Assembly: GCA_015680685.1 (NCBI GenBank)
Contig: MNCI01022543.1
Span: 28,668 to 60,299 of the forward strand
Source of the DNA: Gnetum montanum
Lineage: Eukaryota > Streptophyta > Gnetopsida > Gnetales > Gnetaceae
Reading direction: 5' to 3'
DNA: 31,632 nucleotides
Below are positions 1-9,991 of the stretch, piece after piece. The translations under genes and the position numbers were made by a program. Position 1 is the stretch's first letter. Each line of letters begins with the position of its first letter. The notes beneath the pieces were generated by a model, which worked only from the letters and a program-made list of their open reading frames with translations, was not told the origin of the DNA and searched no databases.

Positions 1-254
1 TGGCTGAATCTCTTTAAGATAAGTCATTTGTAGTTTACACACAACGCAATCGTTTCATTTCACACAACCGCACGCCGCAACAGCACACACACATACTCAC
101 ATTAACTACTGAGTCTATTTGGAGGTATCTGGGCCTTGGTGTTGCCAGAGACCAGCAGGCACCTAAATCCTGTTCGAGGACACTCATTAGCGGTCACGTC
201 CCAAACGGTCGCCAACACATGGATTACAATCTAGTTGCATATGAGCACTTGTGA
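1..254. other. Unassigned flank, partly GC-richer
   Basis: I see no gene here. The first 100 bases are rich in CA dinucleotides, and about 110-235 is less AT-rich than the DNA that follows. No open frame of useful length or motif ties it to a family. It may be the end of a repeat that starts outside the window. Confidence 0.3.
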
Positions 255-360
255 CCTATATAGTTGAGTGTTGAAATTCTTTATCTTGCTCACCAAAATT
301 GAACCCATGACTTAGAGCTCTCAAATGAAGAGTCTTACCACTAGGCCAACACCTCATTAT
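255..360 (-). repeat. tRNA-derived SINE fragment
   Basis: Read on the minus strand, this begins AATGAGGTGTTGGCC and contains a pol III A-box-like GGCCTAGTGG (about 338-348) and a B-box-like GGGTTCAATTT (about 296-306). That is the head of a tRNA-derived SINE. The same head recurs on both strands at about 1530, 1614, 2855, 5155, 7194, 9183, 20840 and 24030, so it is a dispersed family. The 3' tail is poorly defined. Confidence 0.6.
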
Positions 361-1529
361 CTCACAATCCATGTCACTAATGGTTGAAAAAGCATTATCC
401 AATGAGAAAAAATTTGGAACAGTAGCAAAAGTAGAGAGAGAAGGAGATATCTTAAGGAGTTTTCAATTAAAATCAATATTTACATTTTTCTTTTTGTGGT
501 GTACTAAGTAAAATCTATCTCTATCAACACTTTCATTACTAGTCTTTAAAGAGAAGTTCTTTTTAGATATTGAGAGTTTACTGATACCTTTAGATTTAAA
601 AGGATTAGAAAAGTTGAAAACTTGTTGAAGAAGATTTCATTTGTGCCTACTGAAAATTACCATTATTTGCCTTTTTTAAAAAGTTGTTATTTCTTTTGTT
701 CATAAACAATTTTTTTATTGAGAATAGAATAGATCCCAATAACATGGCCTTCATGATAATAATAACTACAATATCCCACAAATTATAGTATGCAATTTTT
801 TAGGAAAAACATTGATTATCAACCAATACTATCTTTTTCTATTGTGAATCAATCTCTACAAAATAATGTCTGCATTTCACACCATATAGTTTTGTTTTTA
901 ATTTTATTTTAAGGATCATGCTAATATTGTCAACAATTTTGCTATCAACACATCAAAAACTAAGACAAATATTTTCTAATTCAACCTAATAAGAAATTTT
1001 AAAATAATAAAAAGAATAGGGATCAAAATCTACTTTCTATTCCTCAGTAATAAAAGTATTACTCTGATCCATAGAAACTTTAAGATCCAAGGATTTTTAA
1101 ATCATTTCAAAATTAGCTAGTTTGGTAGGTAAAAAAGATTCAAGAAAATAACTAGTATGCAAAACATTCATTCTCTAGCATTCAATGATAACTTGAATTA
1201 TCACTGTAAAACCTAAATTTAGGTGAATACATCTAATCATTTTTAGAAATATATATTGAGAATTCATATCTTTTAACAAAGATTCATATAAATCATCAGA
1301 TAAAATAAACTCAAAAGCTTCAGAATCCTTTATGGTCTCTAAAGTTTGTGAGACATTAGTATTTTCCATCTTCAAATCATTTCTCGTAAAAAAAAAATTT
1401 ATCATAATAACTCTTCAATAAATCATTGATGTCAATAAAACTTCAAACACTTTATTTGTAGAAGCAAAAATTACCTTGAACCCTTAAGCAAAACTCTTAC
1501 TTAAATAAATCATTAAAAATTATACCTTT
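361..1529. other. AT-rich intergenic DNA, no gene seen
   Basis: This is a long AT-rich stretch with frequent stops in all frames. The only open frame above 60 codons (minus strand, 1175-1405) has no recognisable domain and low-complexity composition. No RNA gene or clear repeat boundary was found. Confidence 0.5.
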
Positions 1530-1613
1530 ATATCTCGGTAGTGTCCACTAGAATCAAACTCATAACTTGAAGTTTCCAAATCTAGAATCTTATTGCTAAG
1601 CTAACACTTCATT
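1530..1613 (-). repeat. SINE head, minus-strand copy of an inverted pair
   Basis: The minus-strand reading gives the SINE head: CAATGAAGTGTTAGC, then the spacer and B-box-like region ending near 1551. It abuts a plus-strand copy that starts at 1614, so the two heads point toward each other. The A-box area is degenerate. Confidence 0.55.
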
Positions 1614-1725
1614 GTTTAGTGGTAAGACTCTTAATTTGGTAGTTTCAAGTTATGGATTCAATTCTAATGGATAACGTTGAGTTGTAAAGTTCTAATTTAA
1701 CTATAAGTCTTAGGTGTTAATATTG
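1614..1725 (+). repeat. SINE, plus-strand copy of an inverted pair
   Basis: The sequence TTTAGTGGTAAGACTC, followed by GGATTCAATTCTAATGG and AAGTTCTAATTTAAC, matches the same SINE family read on the plus strand. It lacks the first bases of the head, as if truncated where it meets the minus-strand copy. The family's A-box-like and B-box-like elements are both visible. Confidence 0.6.
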
Positions 1726-2482
1726 TTTAACAAAATATTTTGAGTTTTGACATCCCCCTAAAGTTTTTTATGTAGTACAAGAATCTCAATAAAACTAAAA
1801 AAAGGATTTGCAAGATAGTAATAAGGCCTATTATTTTATATGATGTTGAATGTTGGGATATGAAAAATGACATTGCTAACAAACCAACGTTTATGAGAAA
1901 TGGGAAAAAGGTGGGAAGAGCGAAGAGGAGGTGGGGATAGAATGGGTGTAAGAAACTAAACAATTTAATTATAACTATATTCCAAGACATATAGTCAACA
2001 TGATACTTAAGAAGAATTATGAAGGAATATAATGGTGCCTCAAGTGTAACTTGAATTGGGAACTTTAGCTTGAAAATCCTTATCAAATAATGAGTTAACT
2101 ACTTGAGCCACCTTTCATTGGAAATAACAAATTAGTATGACAAAAATATAAATGGTTGGATGAAGGTTAAATGTTACAAAAAGAGATAAATTGACTAATG
2201 CAATTACATATTATAAGAAGAATTGAGATGACTTCTATTGCAAATAAGCTCAGATGTTTTAGTTATTTTTGAAGAAGATTAAATCTCTCAAAAAAAAGGT
2301 TGTCACATCATAGTGCCAAGAAACCCATTGAGAGGAAGACCAAAAAAAGGTATGAAAAGAAAAGTTAGGAAAAGATATGATAAAATTGAATATAGATAAA
2401 GCTTCAACTCTTAATAGAGATGAATTGTGAAATAGAACTTATGCAACTAACCTCATATCATTAGGACAAGACTAAAATGATG
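1726..2482. other. AT-rich intergenic DNA, no gene seen
   Basis: A minus-strand open frame of 119 codons (1727-2086) is hydrophobic and AT-driven, with no recognisable domain and no splice context. I do not consider it a gene. The rest holds scattered A-rich tracts. Confidence 0.45.
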
Positions 2483-2695
2483 ATAACTACTTTGGTAGAG
2501 CCTAAGCTATACATAATACTATCTTAGCATGGCTCTTGGAATCAAACTTGTAACTACTTTGGTAGAGCCTAAGTTATAGATTTGATTCTAGTAGGTAGTG
2601 CTAAGTTGTAAAGTTCTAATTGGAGTATACATCTTGGGATGTACCTACATTATAATTATTTCAAGGTTCGAACATTCCAAACTTGTAAGTTTTTC
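2483..2695 (+). repeat. Partial SINE with 23-bp direct repeat
   Basis: A 23-bp sequence starting TAACTACTTTGGTAGAG occurs exactly at 2483-2505 and again at 2551-2573. The second copy runs into SINE-family sequence (GATTTGATTCTAGTAGG, then AAAGTTCTAATTGGAG and GGGATGTACCTAC). The layout suggests a local duplication within or next to a SINE. Confidence 0.5.
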
Positions 2696-2803
2696 ATTCC
2701 CAAAAATGTTGGCTTTTTTTAGACTCTCTCATTGATGATCTAATATACCCTAAATTTTTTTTAATATTGCTATTCCTTTTTTGGGGTTTAACATGCCCCC
2801 AAA
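2690..2803 (+). mobile_element. 5'-truncated LINE tail
   Basis: This piece (CCCAAAAATGTTGGC ... TTTTTTGGGGTTTAACATG) matches the last 90-100 bases of the longer LINE copy ending near 4943 and, reversed, the copy ending at 24243. Only the 3' end is present. That is usual for LINE insertions, where target-primed reverse transcription stops early. Confidence 0.6.
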
Positions 2804-2853
2804 CTTGGAAGGTATTAGAACCCTAAAATAATTGTGATATAAGTATTACCCCA

Positions 2854-2965
2854 AGATATATTGCCTAATTAGAACTTTATAACTTAGCATTATCTACTAG
2901 AATCAAACCCATGACTTGGAGCTTTTAAATCAAGTGTCTTACCACTAGGCTAACATCTCATTATT
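2854..2965 (-). repeat. tRNA-derived SINE
   Basis: On the minus strand this reads AATGAGATGTTAGCCTAGTG, GTAAGACACTTGATTT, CATGGGTTTGATTC and AAAGTTCTAATTAGGC. The A-box form is TAGCCTAGTGG and the B-box form GGGTTTGATTC. It is one of the best preserved copies of the family in the window and a reasonable seed for a consensus. Confidence 0.7.
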
Positions 2966-3124
2966 ATACCCCCCAAACTTATAACTTCTTGTTAGTGATA
3001 AATGACTTAAATAGTTATCTTATTAAGCAATAAGTTTAAGTTTAAATCACACTTGATGCATCATTATATTCATTTATAATTCATATCTTAGGATGTACTT
3101 ATAGTGATTATTTTGAAAATCTTG

Positions 3125-4943
3125 AAAAAAGATTTTGTCTTCAAAATTTTAGGAATACCTTTTTTCTTTTTTTCTTTTTGAGCCTAATCTTATTATTTTG
3201 TGAAATATGTGGTTGATAAAATTAAAAAGATATTTGATAAATGGAAAGAAAAACAAAGCTCATCCTTCCTAGCAAAGTTTTAGTTATTAAGCAAATGTTT
3301 CAATCAACTCATGTTTATTACTCCAATTATTGGGCTCCTTCTAATACTTCTTTTGAGAGAATTGATTATATTATCCATCACTTTCTTTGGTCTGCTAAGC
3401 AACATAGAAAAGTTTTTTCTAGAGTTGCTTGGGATATTTGCACTAGTAGCAAGAAAGATGCAGGACTTGGCCTCATTAATTATTATAACCAAGGTATTTA
3501 TCTTACAACAAAATGAATTGCAAAGTGTATTAATAGAGATTATGTTTAAATGCTCTTTTTAAGAAATAGACTTATGCAAGGAAAACCAAAAAATGATAAT
3601 AGTTTGTCTTCTAATAACTTTCTTTGTTGTCTTCTTTTTTCGTAGGCCATTTCTACTTCTAGTTTCCTAATTCTTATATAAATTTGAAAGACTTGTAAGC
3701 TTAGTAAATATTGAAATTAAAATCATATTATAGTTTCAAAAGATATGCTTAAGCAAATTAGCCCATGGTGGCTTCCTTTTAATGAAGGAGCTTGGGCTAC
3801 TAATGCGTCTAGATTGTGTACCATGTAGAGCAGATTTGGTATCATTGCAATTTCTTATCTATGTATTCATGATAGATGGATTACTTGGAATAAAGCTTCT
3901 AGCCTCTATGGTTTGAGTAGAAAGAGGAAATTTTTTTTTGAAAACTAAATTTATAATCTTGAGAATTTATTTAAAATTGATAATAATTTGTATCAGGCTT
4001 TTTTAGATATTTTTTGGAATGATAGCAATTATGTTTTCTTTCCTTTTCATTTGAAAGTTGCCTTTGAGATTATTACAAAGAATGATTTTATTTATAACAA
4101 ATTCAATAAGGCCTAGAAAACGCAATTATCATTGCACTTTTGGATGAGGAAAATAAAAAAATATTTGGATAGTTCCTACTTTCCTAAAACTTGTATTTTT
4201 TTTATGGTGTCTTATCCATCAAGGTCTTCCTATTGGTCCTCGTCTTACACATATGGGGAATGTTTCTACTTAATGTCCTCTTTGTAGAAGTGAAGACTTA
4301 TTTTTTCATGTCCTTTTGAGTGTCGTGTTGCTTAGCATGCTTAGAAATGAGCATTTAGAATTTGGAACAACTTTCAACCAAGCATCAATGATTCATTCTT
4401 AGTGATCAACCTACTTTGTTTACTTCATTTCTTTGTATTTGGAATTATCTTTGACCACTTGTTCTTTACTTTATTTGGAAGCTTTGGTGTGTAGTCGTTT
4501 TCTAGCACTAAGAGCATAACTATGACATCTTTTTAGGTGTCAAATACCATATTCTCAAAGATGTCACTTTTTAGCTACAACTTTAAGTAACAAAGCTCAA
4601 ATGTCACTTTTTGTTTTGGAGGCAAGGATGGGAAGCTTTCATCTTTTATTGTTATTTGTTCTTTGTCTTTGATTAATGTATTATATTTTCTTGAGAAAGA
4701 GTTTTCTCTTTTTCTTTACAAGAAACCCTTTAGTAAGAAGTGAAAACCCAGGAGGATGCTTCTAAATAAGGATAAGGCTTGATCCTTTTCCTATCTTAGA
4801 ATAGAGATTTTTCAAGATTGGTTATAGGGATAAAAACTTGAAAAGGCATCCCCAAAAATTTTGAGCTTTTACTTTAGACTCTTTCTTCATTATACTCTGA
4901 ATTTTTAAAATATTTTTATTCATTTTTTTGGGGTCCAACATCT
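3125..4943 (+). mobile_element. Degraded 5'-truncated LINE (RT C-terminal part, zinc-knuckle region, 3' tail)
   Basis: This is a remnant of a plant non-LTR retrotransposon. The longest open piece (3241-3516, 91 codons) resembles the region after the RT catalytic core: KVLVIKQMFQSTHVYY, then FLWSAKQHRKVFSRVAWD and DAGLGLINYYNQ. This is the typical '...FLW...W...GGLG' block of plant LINE polyproteins. Further on, about 4205-4330, translated pieces resemble the RT zinc-binding region (HQGLPIGPRLTHMGN, then CPLC). Many stops and shifts interrupt the frame. The upstream RT catalytic core is missing, so the copy is 5'-truncated. The tail ends near GGGGTCCAACATC at 4943. Two related copies lie at 24243-29130 (-) and 29137-29945 (+). 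It is not functional. Confidence 0.75.
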
Positions 4944-5154
4944 CCATGCCATTCTTTTGGATTCCGCCACCATGACTCGAGGATAAAAAATCACCTTCAA
5001 ACTTATGGCTTTCACAACCACTAGTACATGCTCTAATTACATAAGTTATAACATAATTTTAGTACTTGTATGCAGTTTTTGATTTTAGTGCATTAGAGTT
5101 GAGAACATGGCTTCTATGTATTTACAAGTTATTGAATTGAAAATATATTCAATA
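4944..5154. other. Short AT-rich spacer, nothing seen
   Basis: This lies between the LINE 3' end and a SINE copy. No coding potential or structured element was recognised. Confidence 0.4.
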
Positions 5155-5272
5155 TTTTCCCCAAGTTATACAGTCTAGTTAGAACTTTATAACTTAGCAT
5201 TCCCATTAGAATTGAAACAATGACTTGGAGCTTCCAAATTAAAAGTCTTACCACTAGGTTAACACCTCATTG
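5155..5272 (-). repeat. tRNA-derived SINE
   Basis: The minus-strand reading gives CAATGAGGTGTTAACCTAGT, GGTAAGACTTTTAATTTGG, then AAGTTATAAAGTTC. It is collinear with the copies at 2854 and 7194. The B-box region is altered (ATTGTTTCAATTC). Confidence 0.65.
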
Positions 5273-5878
5273 TTATTTTCTTTCAAATGTGACATTATTA
5301 TTGGAAAATATTTTATAAATGCTACTTATCATTTCTAAATTTTGGAAGGTCTTATACTCAAAAACATATTGTAAGGAAGTTTAGAATATAAGCTTTTTTT
5401 GGCATAAGTGAACTAAAACTAAAATTGAAATTTTATTACATTTATAAGCCCTCTAGATAATAAAAATATACATGCTATAAGTTTTGAAAATATTATTAAA
5501 AAAATTTATTGAGTATTCTAAGTAACATTTAAAACAAATCAACTAAATTTGCAACTATAATATCTCATCTATATTTAATGTGTTTCAATGTATGACATTG
5601 TAGAAAAAATGTGATATTCATCTTCAATGCTACTTGTATCTCACAATCAATATATTGATTTTCATGATGAATTTTGAGCCATCTATCTATTTCAAATCTC
5701 AAATGATAAGATCCCATTTGTGCTCTACTAATTGTGCATTGTAAATGTTTTTTGAGTTAAGATCTCCCTTGATACTATTCAAATAAAAATGCTTTTTGTT
5801 CTTATGTATTTTTCTATAGTTTTTGAAATTTGTTTATTTTACCCATTCGTAAACTTGGTTAAGATCAAAATAAAGAAT
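5273..5878. other. AT-rich DNA, no gene seen
   Basis: No open frame or motif stands out. The part next to 5879 may be the 3' portion of the reverse-transcriptase remnant that follows on the minus strand, but I cannot place its end. Confidence 0.35.
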
Positions 5879-6960
5879 CTACTCTTGAATATTCCATTTA
5901 TTAAGCCATAGAGCTCCCTCATGAACCCATCTTTTGTCATGTGTTTCCATCATCACTTTTCTTAAGTATTTATCTAATGAAGATATAGAAAGATTATGAG
6001 TGTAGACTATAAACTCACAAATAGTTTCAACCTCTAATGGCATCATCTTTGCTTTAAGAAGCATAATATCATATTATGTTTATCTCTTCACTTTAAATTC
6101 TTTGAGTAGAAAAAGCTTTTGAATTTCTTCTCTTTGTTTCTAATATTTATTTGATAGAGGATGATCCCATATAACACATCTATAAAAGAATAGTAGGTTA
6201 AACAATCACATGATATAGTTGTTTATGGATATCCCAAGATAGAATAAATTCCTGCTTATATTTGTTTTTAAAAGTAAATAAGGCTTTTATACCATTTACA
6301 ACTATTTAAGAAATTCATTGATCATATTTGTATTGCAAGAGCAATTTAGGCCAAGATATTTACAAAAGGAAGTTATGTCCATGTGTTCATGTCATATAGT
6401 AAAATTGTACATCTTATTATGTGTGCTATAAATCATGATTTTTGTTTTTTGAATATTAACTTTCATTCATGAATCCTAACAAATGCCATTAATAGTATTG
6501 AGTATTTATTGTCATCCTTCCATTGAATTTGAAATTAAAACAACATCATCAACATAGAGTAAGAGTTGCACAAAAGTACTTTCCCAAAATAGTTAAGCCT
6601 TTTCGTTGATTAATTTGGAGTTTCTCCTCTTTGCAATACTCATATATATTCTTTGGGGTTCAACACCCACATAGGAGTACTTCCACTTGTAATTACAAAT
6701 TGAGTTAGTATTTTATGCATCTACTCTTCCAGTTTATTAATAAAAAACCCAAATAAAGTATGAGAAAGAGGACCTCCTTCTTTAACACCAACAAAACTTT
6801 AAATAAAATTCCTTTTTTCCATTTATAAGCTGAATGTAAATCTCTTTGTAAAGTTGTTGGATAGCATATAAGAGTGTGTTAGGAACTTTTAAATTTTCCA
6901 AGTATCATAGAAAAATCTACAAAGCATATAAAATTTTTCTAGTGTTGATCTTTTGCTCAA
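5879..6960 (-). pseudogene. Second LINE-type reverse transcriptase remnant
   Basis: On the minus strand, broken frames show RT landmarks in the right order. Near 6780 is a 'GVKEGGPLSHTLFG'-like palm motif. Near 6555-6580 is LLLYVDDVVLISNS, the YVDD catalytic motif. Near 6450-6470 is a 'VNIQKTKIM' block, near 6335 'CKYLGLN', and near 6170 'IWDHPLSNKY'. The last piece is an intact 61-codon frame (5879-6064) containing MLLKAKMMPLEVETICEF. The order matches plant non-LTR reverse transcriptases, but the YVDD form and downstream sequence differ from the LINE at 3125, so this is another family. Stops and frameshifts are numerous. Both ends are uncertain. Confidence 0.65.
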
Positions 6961-6984
6961 TCAAAAAGACATTTTAGTACACAG

Positions 6985-7075
6985 GTAATTGGTCAGTTGG
7001 TTAACACATACAACTTTGTACTTGAAGTTGATGGGTTCAAAGCTTGGTCCCAACTTTGCACAAGTATTCTTGATT
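6985..7075 (+). repeat. tRNA-like sequence, likely a different SINE
   Basis: The run TAATTGGTCAGTTGGTTAAC resembles a tRNA D-arm and A-box. It is followed 31 bp later by GATGGGTTCAAAGCTTGGTC, a B-box/T-arm-like element. The T-stem does not pair well and no matching acceptor stem is evident, so this is not a functional tRNA gene. A tRNA-derived SINE unlike the common family here is the best explanation. Confidence 0.45.
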
Positions 7076-7193
7076 ACAATCTATTTATAATTATTTAGAT
7101 AGTTCAATGATGATTGTAATAATCAAGCATTCAACTTGATTAATTATCTTGTTTGCTTAATGAATTATGTTTATCATGAGTATGCTATTTTAA

Positions 7194-7312
7194 CAATGAG
7201 GTGTTAACCTTGGTAAGACTCTTGATTTGGAAGCTCTAGGTCATCAGTAGTTCTTATTAGACTATATATCTTAAAGTGTACCTACGTTTCAAGATATGGA
7301 TTCAAACCCTAG
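7194..7312 (+). repeat. tRNA-derived SINE, internally rearranged
   Basis: It starts AATGAGGTGTTAACCTTGG, then GTAAGACTCTTGATTTGGAA. Downstream, AAAGTGTACCTACGTTTCAA resembles tail sequence seen near 2640 and 9280, so the tail is shared among copies. The middle part is shortened relative to the copy at 2854. Confidence 0.55.
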
Positions 7313-7954
7313 TAACAACACCTTGAATAGTAACTTAGAAACATGTTCCTCATCTCTGTAGTAAGACTAACCCCCAAAGAAGCAGATCCGGGTATCCCAT
7401 GCTCCCCCGTATGAAATGAAACTATGGTCGAATACAACGCACAATAGCTTAGCAAAATTAAAAAACTAGTTAGCAGAAACAGATCGGCAGATTCTCCACT
7501 TCCAGAAAAAGAAGTCAAGAGATGGTTGTCGTTCTTGTCAATTAGGATACACAAGTCAAACCTCTTTTTTAACTACGCACCAAATTTCAAGAGCCCAACA
7601 CCCCACTCCGGCCATATAAATAAGTTAATAATGCCGGCAGCCACGCAAAGCAAGTAATCTCATTCCAGATCATTACTACTACAACAGAGGATACTAATGT
7701 ATCTGTGCCTTTGCCTGCATGCGCCATGTGCTACATGCCATCTGCATGTTATGCCATGCCATGTTGCATTTACTGTACGTTACATGTGCGTTTAGAAGCT
7801 GTTCCGGGTATGAAAGGCTTATTATTCCAAGGTATGGCAAGCTCTTGATCATAATTCTATATTGTTTATTCGGTAGATAAGCAAAAGCTTCATCGTATTT
7901 TTAAGTACCATGATTAAACTTAAGACTTATTATAATTCTATGCATTTTATTGTT
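7313..7954. other. Less AT-rich segment with TATA box and CATG-rich block, no confirmed gene
   Basis: Base composition shifts here compared with the flanking repeats. A TATA-like CATATAAATAAG lies at about 7613-7624. About 75 bp downstream, an ATG at 7697 opens only about 34 codons. The stretch 7707-7790 is dense in CATG, including two TGCATG words that match the RY element of seed promoters. A minus-strand frame of 81 codons (7309-7554) has a hydrophobic run but no recognisable family. This could be a truncated promoter and first exon, or a noncoding transcript. Confidence 0.3.
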
Positions 7955-8265
7955 CTAGTATCATCATTATCATTTAGAGGCCCAATCCTTACCCGATCAA
8001 GCAAGGTTTGAGATAGACTTGAATCCTTATCTTAAGACTTGTTTTTGGCTTAGAGGCTAACCAGGTGCTAATTGAAGATGGGCCATCTTGGTCATGGTAA
8101 ATAAATTTTTTTGATCATAACACTAAAGGGGAGCTTCTTGGTCATGATAAATAATTTAAATCAATCATGATATGAGAAAGGAGGTGAGGGGTTTCAATTT
8201 TCATACAAATTTTGGCTATATATCATAAATATATAGCTAATTTAGTCATAATTTCATGTCTTTAA
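7955..8265 (+). repeat. Dispersed repeat unit, copy 1 of 4
   Basis: It starts TCATCATTATCATTTAGAGG, then GCCCAATCCTTACCCGATCA and AGCAAGGTTTGAGATAGACT. It ends with ATATAGCTAATTTAGTCATA. Related units occur at 9335-9530, 9538-9790 and 9925-9985. One frame of each unit keeps the phrase AQSL-x-x-QARF-x-I-x-LN, which hints that the family derives from a coding part of a mobile element. Confidence 0.6.
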
Positions 8266-8299
8266 CAATGAGATGTTAGCCTAGTTGATAAATCCAAAT
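8266..8299 (+). repeat. Isolated SINE head
   Basis: The short AACAATGAGATGTTAGCCTA matches only the first 20-25 bases of the SINE family. The homology then stops, so this is a truncated fragment. Confidence 0.4.
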
Positions 8300-8620
8300 T
8301 TAGCCAATATTGGAGCTACGATATCGGATCCCTGATATTGGGGCACAAGATACAATGTTGCATATCCAATATCGTAGACATGTGTGCAGTTATAAATACA
8401 ACACTTAGGTGCACAACCCACATATAGTTTCATTTCACACTTAGTGAAATTCCGTCAGTTTGTTTTCTTGATTTTAGCACTTAGCACTTAGGAGTGTATG
8501 CCCACAGTGTGATGTTTAGTAATTGAACAGAATCTTTATTTGAGTGGACTGTACTTGGACATGTTTCATGCATAGAAATAAAGAACGAGATTACTTTGCA
8601 TCATTGTAGCATCACTTAGT
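8300..8620 (+). mobile_element. LTR-like block, copy 1 (TATA and poly(A) signal)
   Basis: This matches the block at 31308-31632 over its length. Both contain clustered GATATC/CCAATATC words, then a TATA box followed by an ACACTT motif (TATAAATA at 8391), GCAGTGTGGTG-type sequence, and a poly(A) signal AATAAA at 8577. After that comes GAGATTACTTT and CATCATTGTAGCATC. TATA-to-AATAAA spacing is 186 bp here and 180 bp in the other copy. Promoter, short transcribed part and poly(A) signal are the layout of a retrotransposon LTR. No coding region or primer-binding site is recognisable next to it, so this is probably a solo or truncated LTR. Confidence 0.6.
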
Positions 8621-9182
8621 TGTTACTGTTTACACTTAAAATAATTTTCGTACTTTAACTTAGCTTAATGTTTACTATTTTCTCTAGTTACTGATTTACT
8701 TTATATGCACTTTATCATTATTGTTGTTAAGCGAAATTAGTGTGATTGATCTCGAGCACTTAAATGTAGCTGCTTGGTAACCTAGTAGTACTATCACTTG
8801 GTATGTCCAGTAGTGAGGTACTTGGTAACCTTAGTAGTAGTTACACAAAGTCCAAGGTGTGAACGGAAGGTCAGGATTGGATGCTCATCGCATAGGCTAG
8901 ATTAAATTTGTTTACTGTCACTTAAGAGTTAGGAACCACTCCATTTACTTTATGTTTACTAGGAGCAATATGGCCTATACAACATCAGTATCATACACCT
9001 CACTGTGAGTTAAACCATATGCATCAATTTTACTAACTCAAGTGGGAAGACAACGATTGCGTACTTTAACCAATTACTAGCATAATTGCATTGCCTTGTC
9101 CATGAAATTCGACCAAGCTATGCATGAACACTCATAACTCGTATGGTTAGGAGTTAGACTACTCCACCACTCATCACTAGTG
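8621..9182. other. Unassigned spacer, possibly LTR-element interior
   Basis: No gene was recognised. A short duplicated phrase, CTTGGTAACC(T)TAGTAGTA, occurs at about 8774 and 8821. Since it follows the LTR-like block directly, it could be the decayed interior of that element. Confidence 0.3.
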
Positions 9183-9310
9183 GTATGGATCTTAGCCTAG
9201 TAGCACTAGGTCATAGGTTTGATTCTACTAGGTAGCCCTAAGTTATAAATTTTTATAAAGCTTGGGGTGTACCTATGTTTCACTTATTTCAGGTTCCAAC
9301 ACACCCTCGT
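9183..9310 (+). repeat. tRNA-derived SINE, 5'-damaged
   Basis: The phrase CTTAGCCTAGTAGCACTAGG, then CATAGGTTTGATTCTACTAG and AGCTTGGGGTGTACCTATGT, aligns with the family, including the tail seen near 2640. Part of the A-box to B-box spacer is missing. Confidence 0.55.
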
Positions 9311-9334
9311 AATTTCATGTCTTTCTTATTTTAG

Positions 9335-9790
9335 ATATAAAAGGGTCATCATTTGAAGGCTCAATCCTTACACCATCAAGCAAGGTTTGGGATATACTTG
9401 AATCTTGATGTTAAAGACTTGTTTCAATTTGGAGACAAGTGCTTGTTGACTAAAGAGGGACCTTTTTGGTCACACTAAATAATAAATAATAAATATATAG
9501 CTAATTTAGTCATAATCTCATGTCTTTATCGTTTTAATATGAAAAGGCCATCATTTGGAGGCTCAAAGCTTACGCCATCAAGCTAGGTTTGGAATAGACT
9601 TGAATCCTAATCATGAGACTTTTGTGGTTAGGAAGCCAATTACAAAAGAGGGCTCCTTGATCACGGTAAATATAATTGCTTTGGTGATAACGCCCTTTGT
9701 TGATAACGCCGAGTGGGAGACCTTTTTGATAATGATAATCAATTTAAGTCAATTGTGATAACAGAAAAGAGGTGGCGAGGGGAAACCACT
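9335..9790 (+). repeat. Dispersed repeat units, copies 2 and 3 in tandem
   Basis: Two units of the family at 7955 sit nearly head to tail (9335-9530 and 9538-9790). Each begins with a form of TCATCATTTG(A/G)AGGCTCAA. The second carries a longer open frame (9555-9758), in which AQSLRHQARFGIDLNP recalls the degraded phrase in the other copies. I treat the frame as a relic of a mobile element rather than a gene. Confidence 0.6.
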
Positions 9791-9924
9791 TGATGATGAA
9801 AAAATTTGATTTTTTTTCCAAAAGAGAAAAGGTCATGTTAGTCAAGATACACATGCAAACATATAGATAAAAAAATATCTAACTACTCTAACCATAGTTT
9901 CAGGTAATTCTTTACTTACGGTCC

Positions 9925-9985
9925 TTGAAAAGAAAGGGTCATTATTTGGGGTCTCAATCTTGACCTCATCAAGCAAGGTTGAGAG
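9925..9985 (+). repeat. Dispersed repeat unit, copy 4 (partial)
   Basis: This is a short piece: AAAGGGTCATTATTTGGGGT, then CTCATCAAGCAAGGTTGAG. Homology ends about seven bases before the G-box of the WRKY promoter, so the repeat family reaches the edge of the promoter. Confidence 0.5.
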
Positions 9986-9991
9986 CATCGG

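Noticed and set aside
1727-2086. 119-codon hydrophobic frame on the minus strand
   Set aside because: Composition is AT-driven, there is no family resemblance and no promoter or splice context, and it lies among SINE and LINE debris.
6985-7075. Functional tRNA gene
   Set aside because: A-box-like and B-box-like words are present, but the T-stem pairs poorly and I cannot form an acceptor stem.
7309-7554. Membrane protein gene on the minus strand
   Set aside because: There is one hydrophobic run, but no recognisable family, no clear ATG context, and it partly overlaps a SINE copy.
9555-9758. 67-codon gene in the repeat at 9538
   Set aside because: The same phrase occurs in broken form in sister repeat units, so it is a repeat relic.
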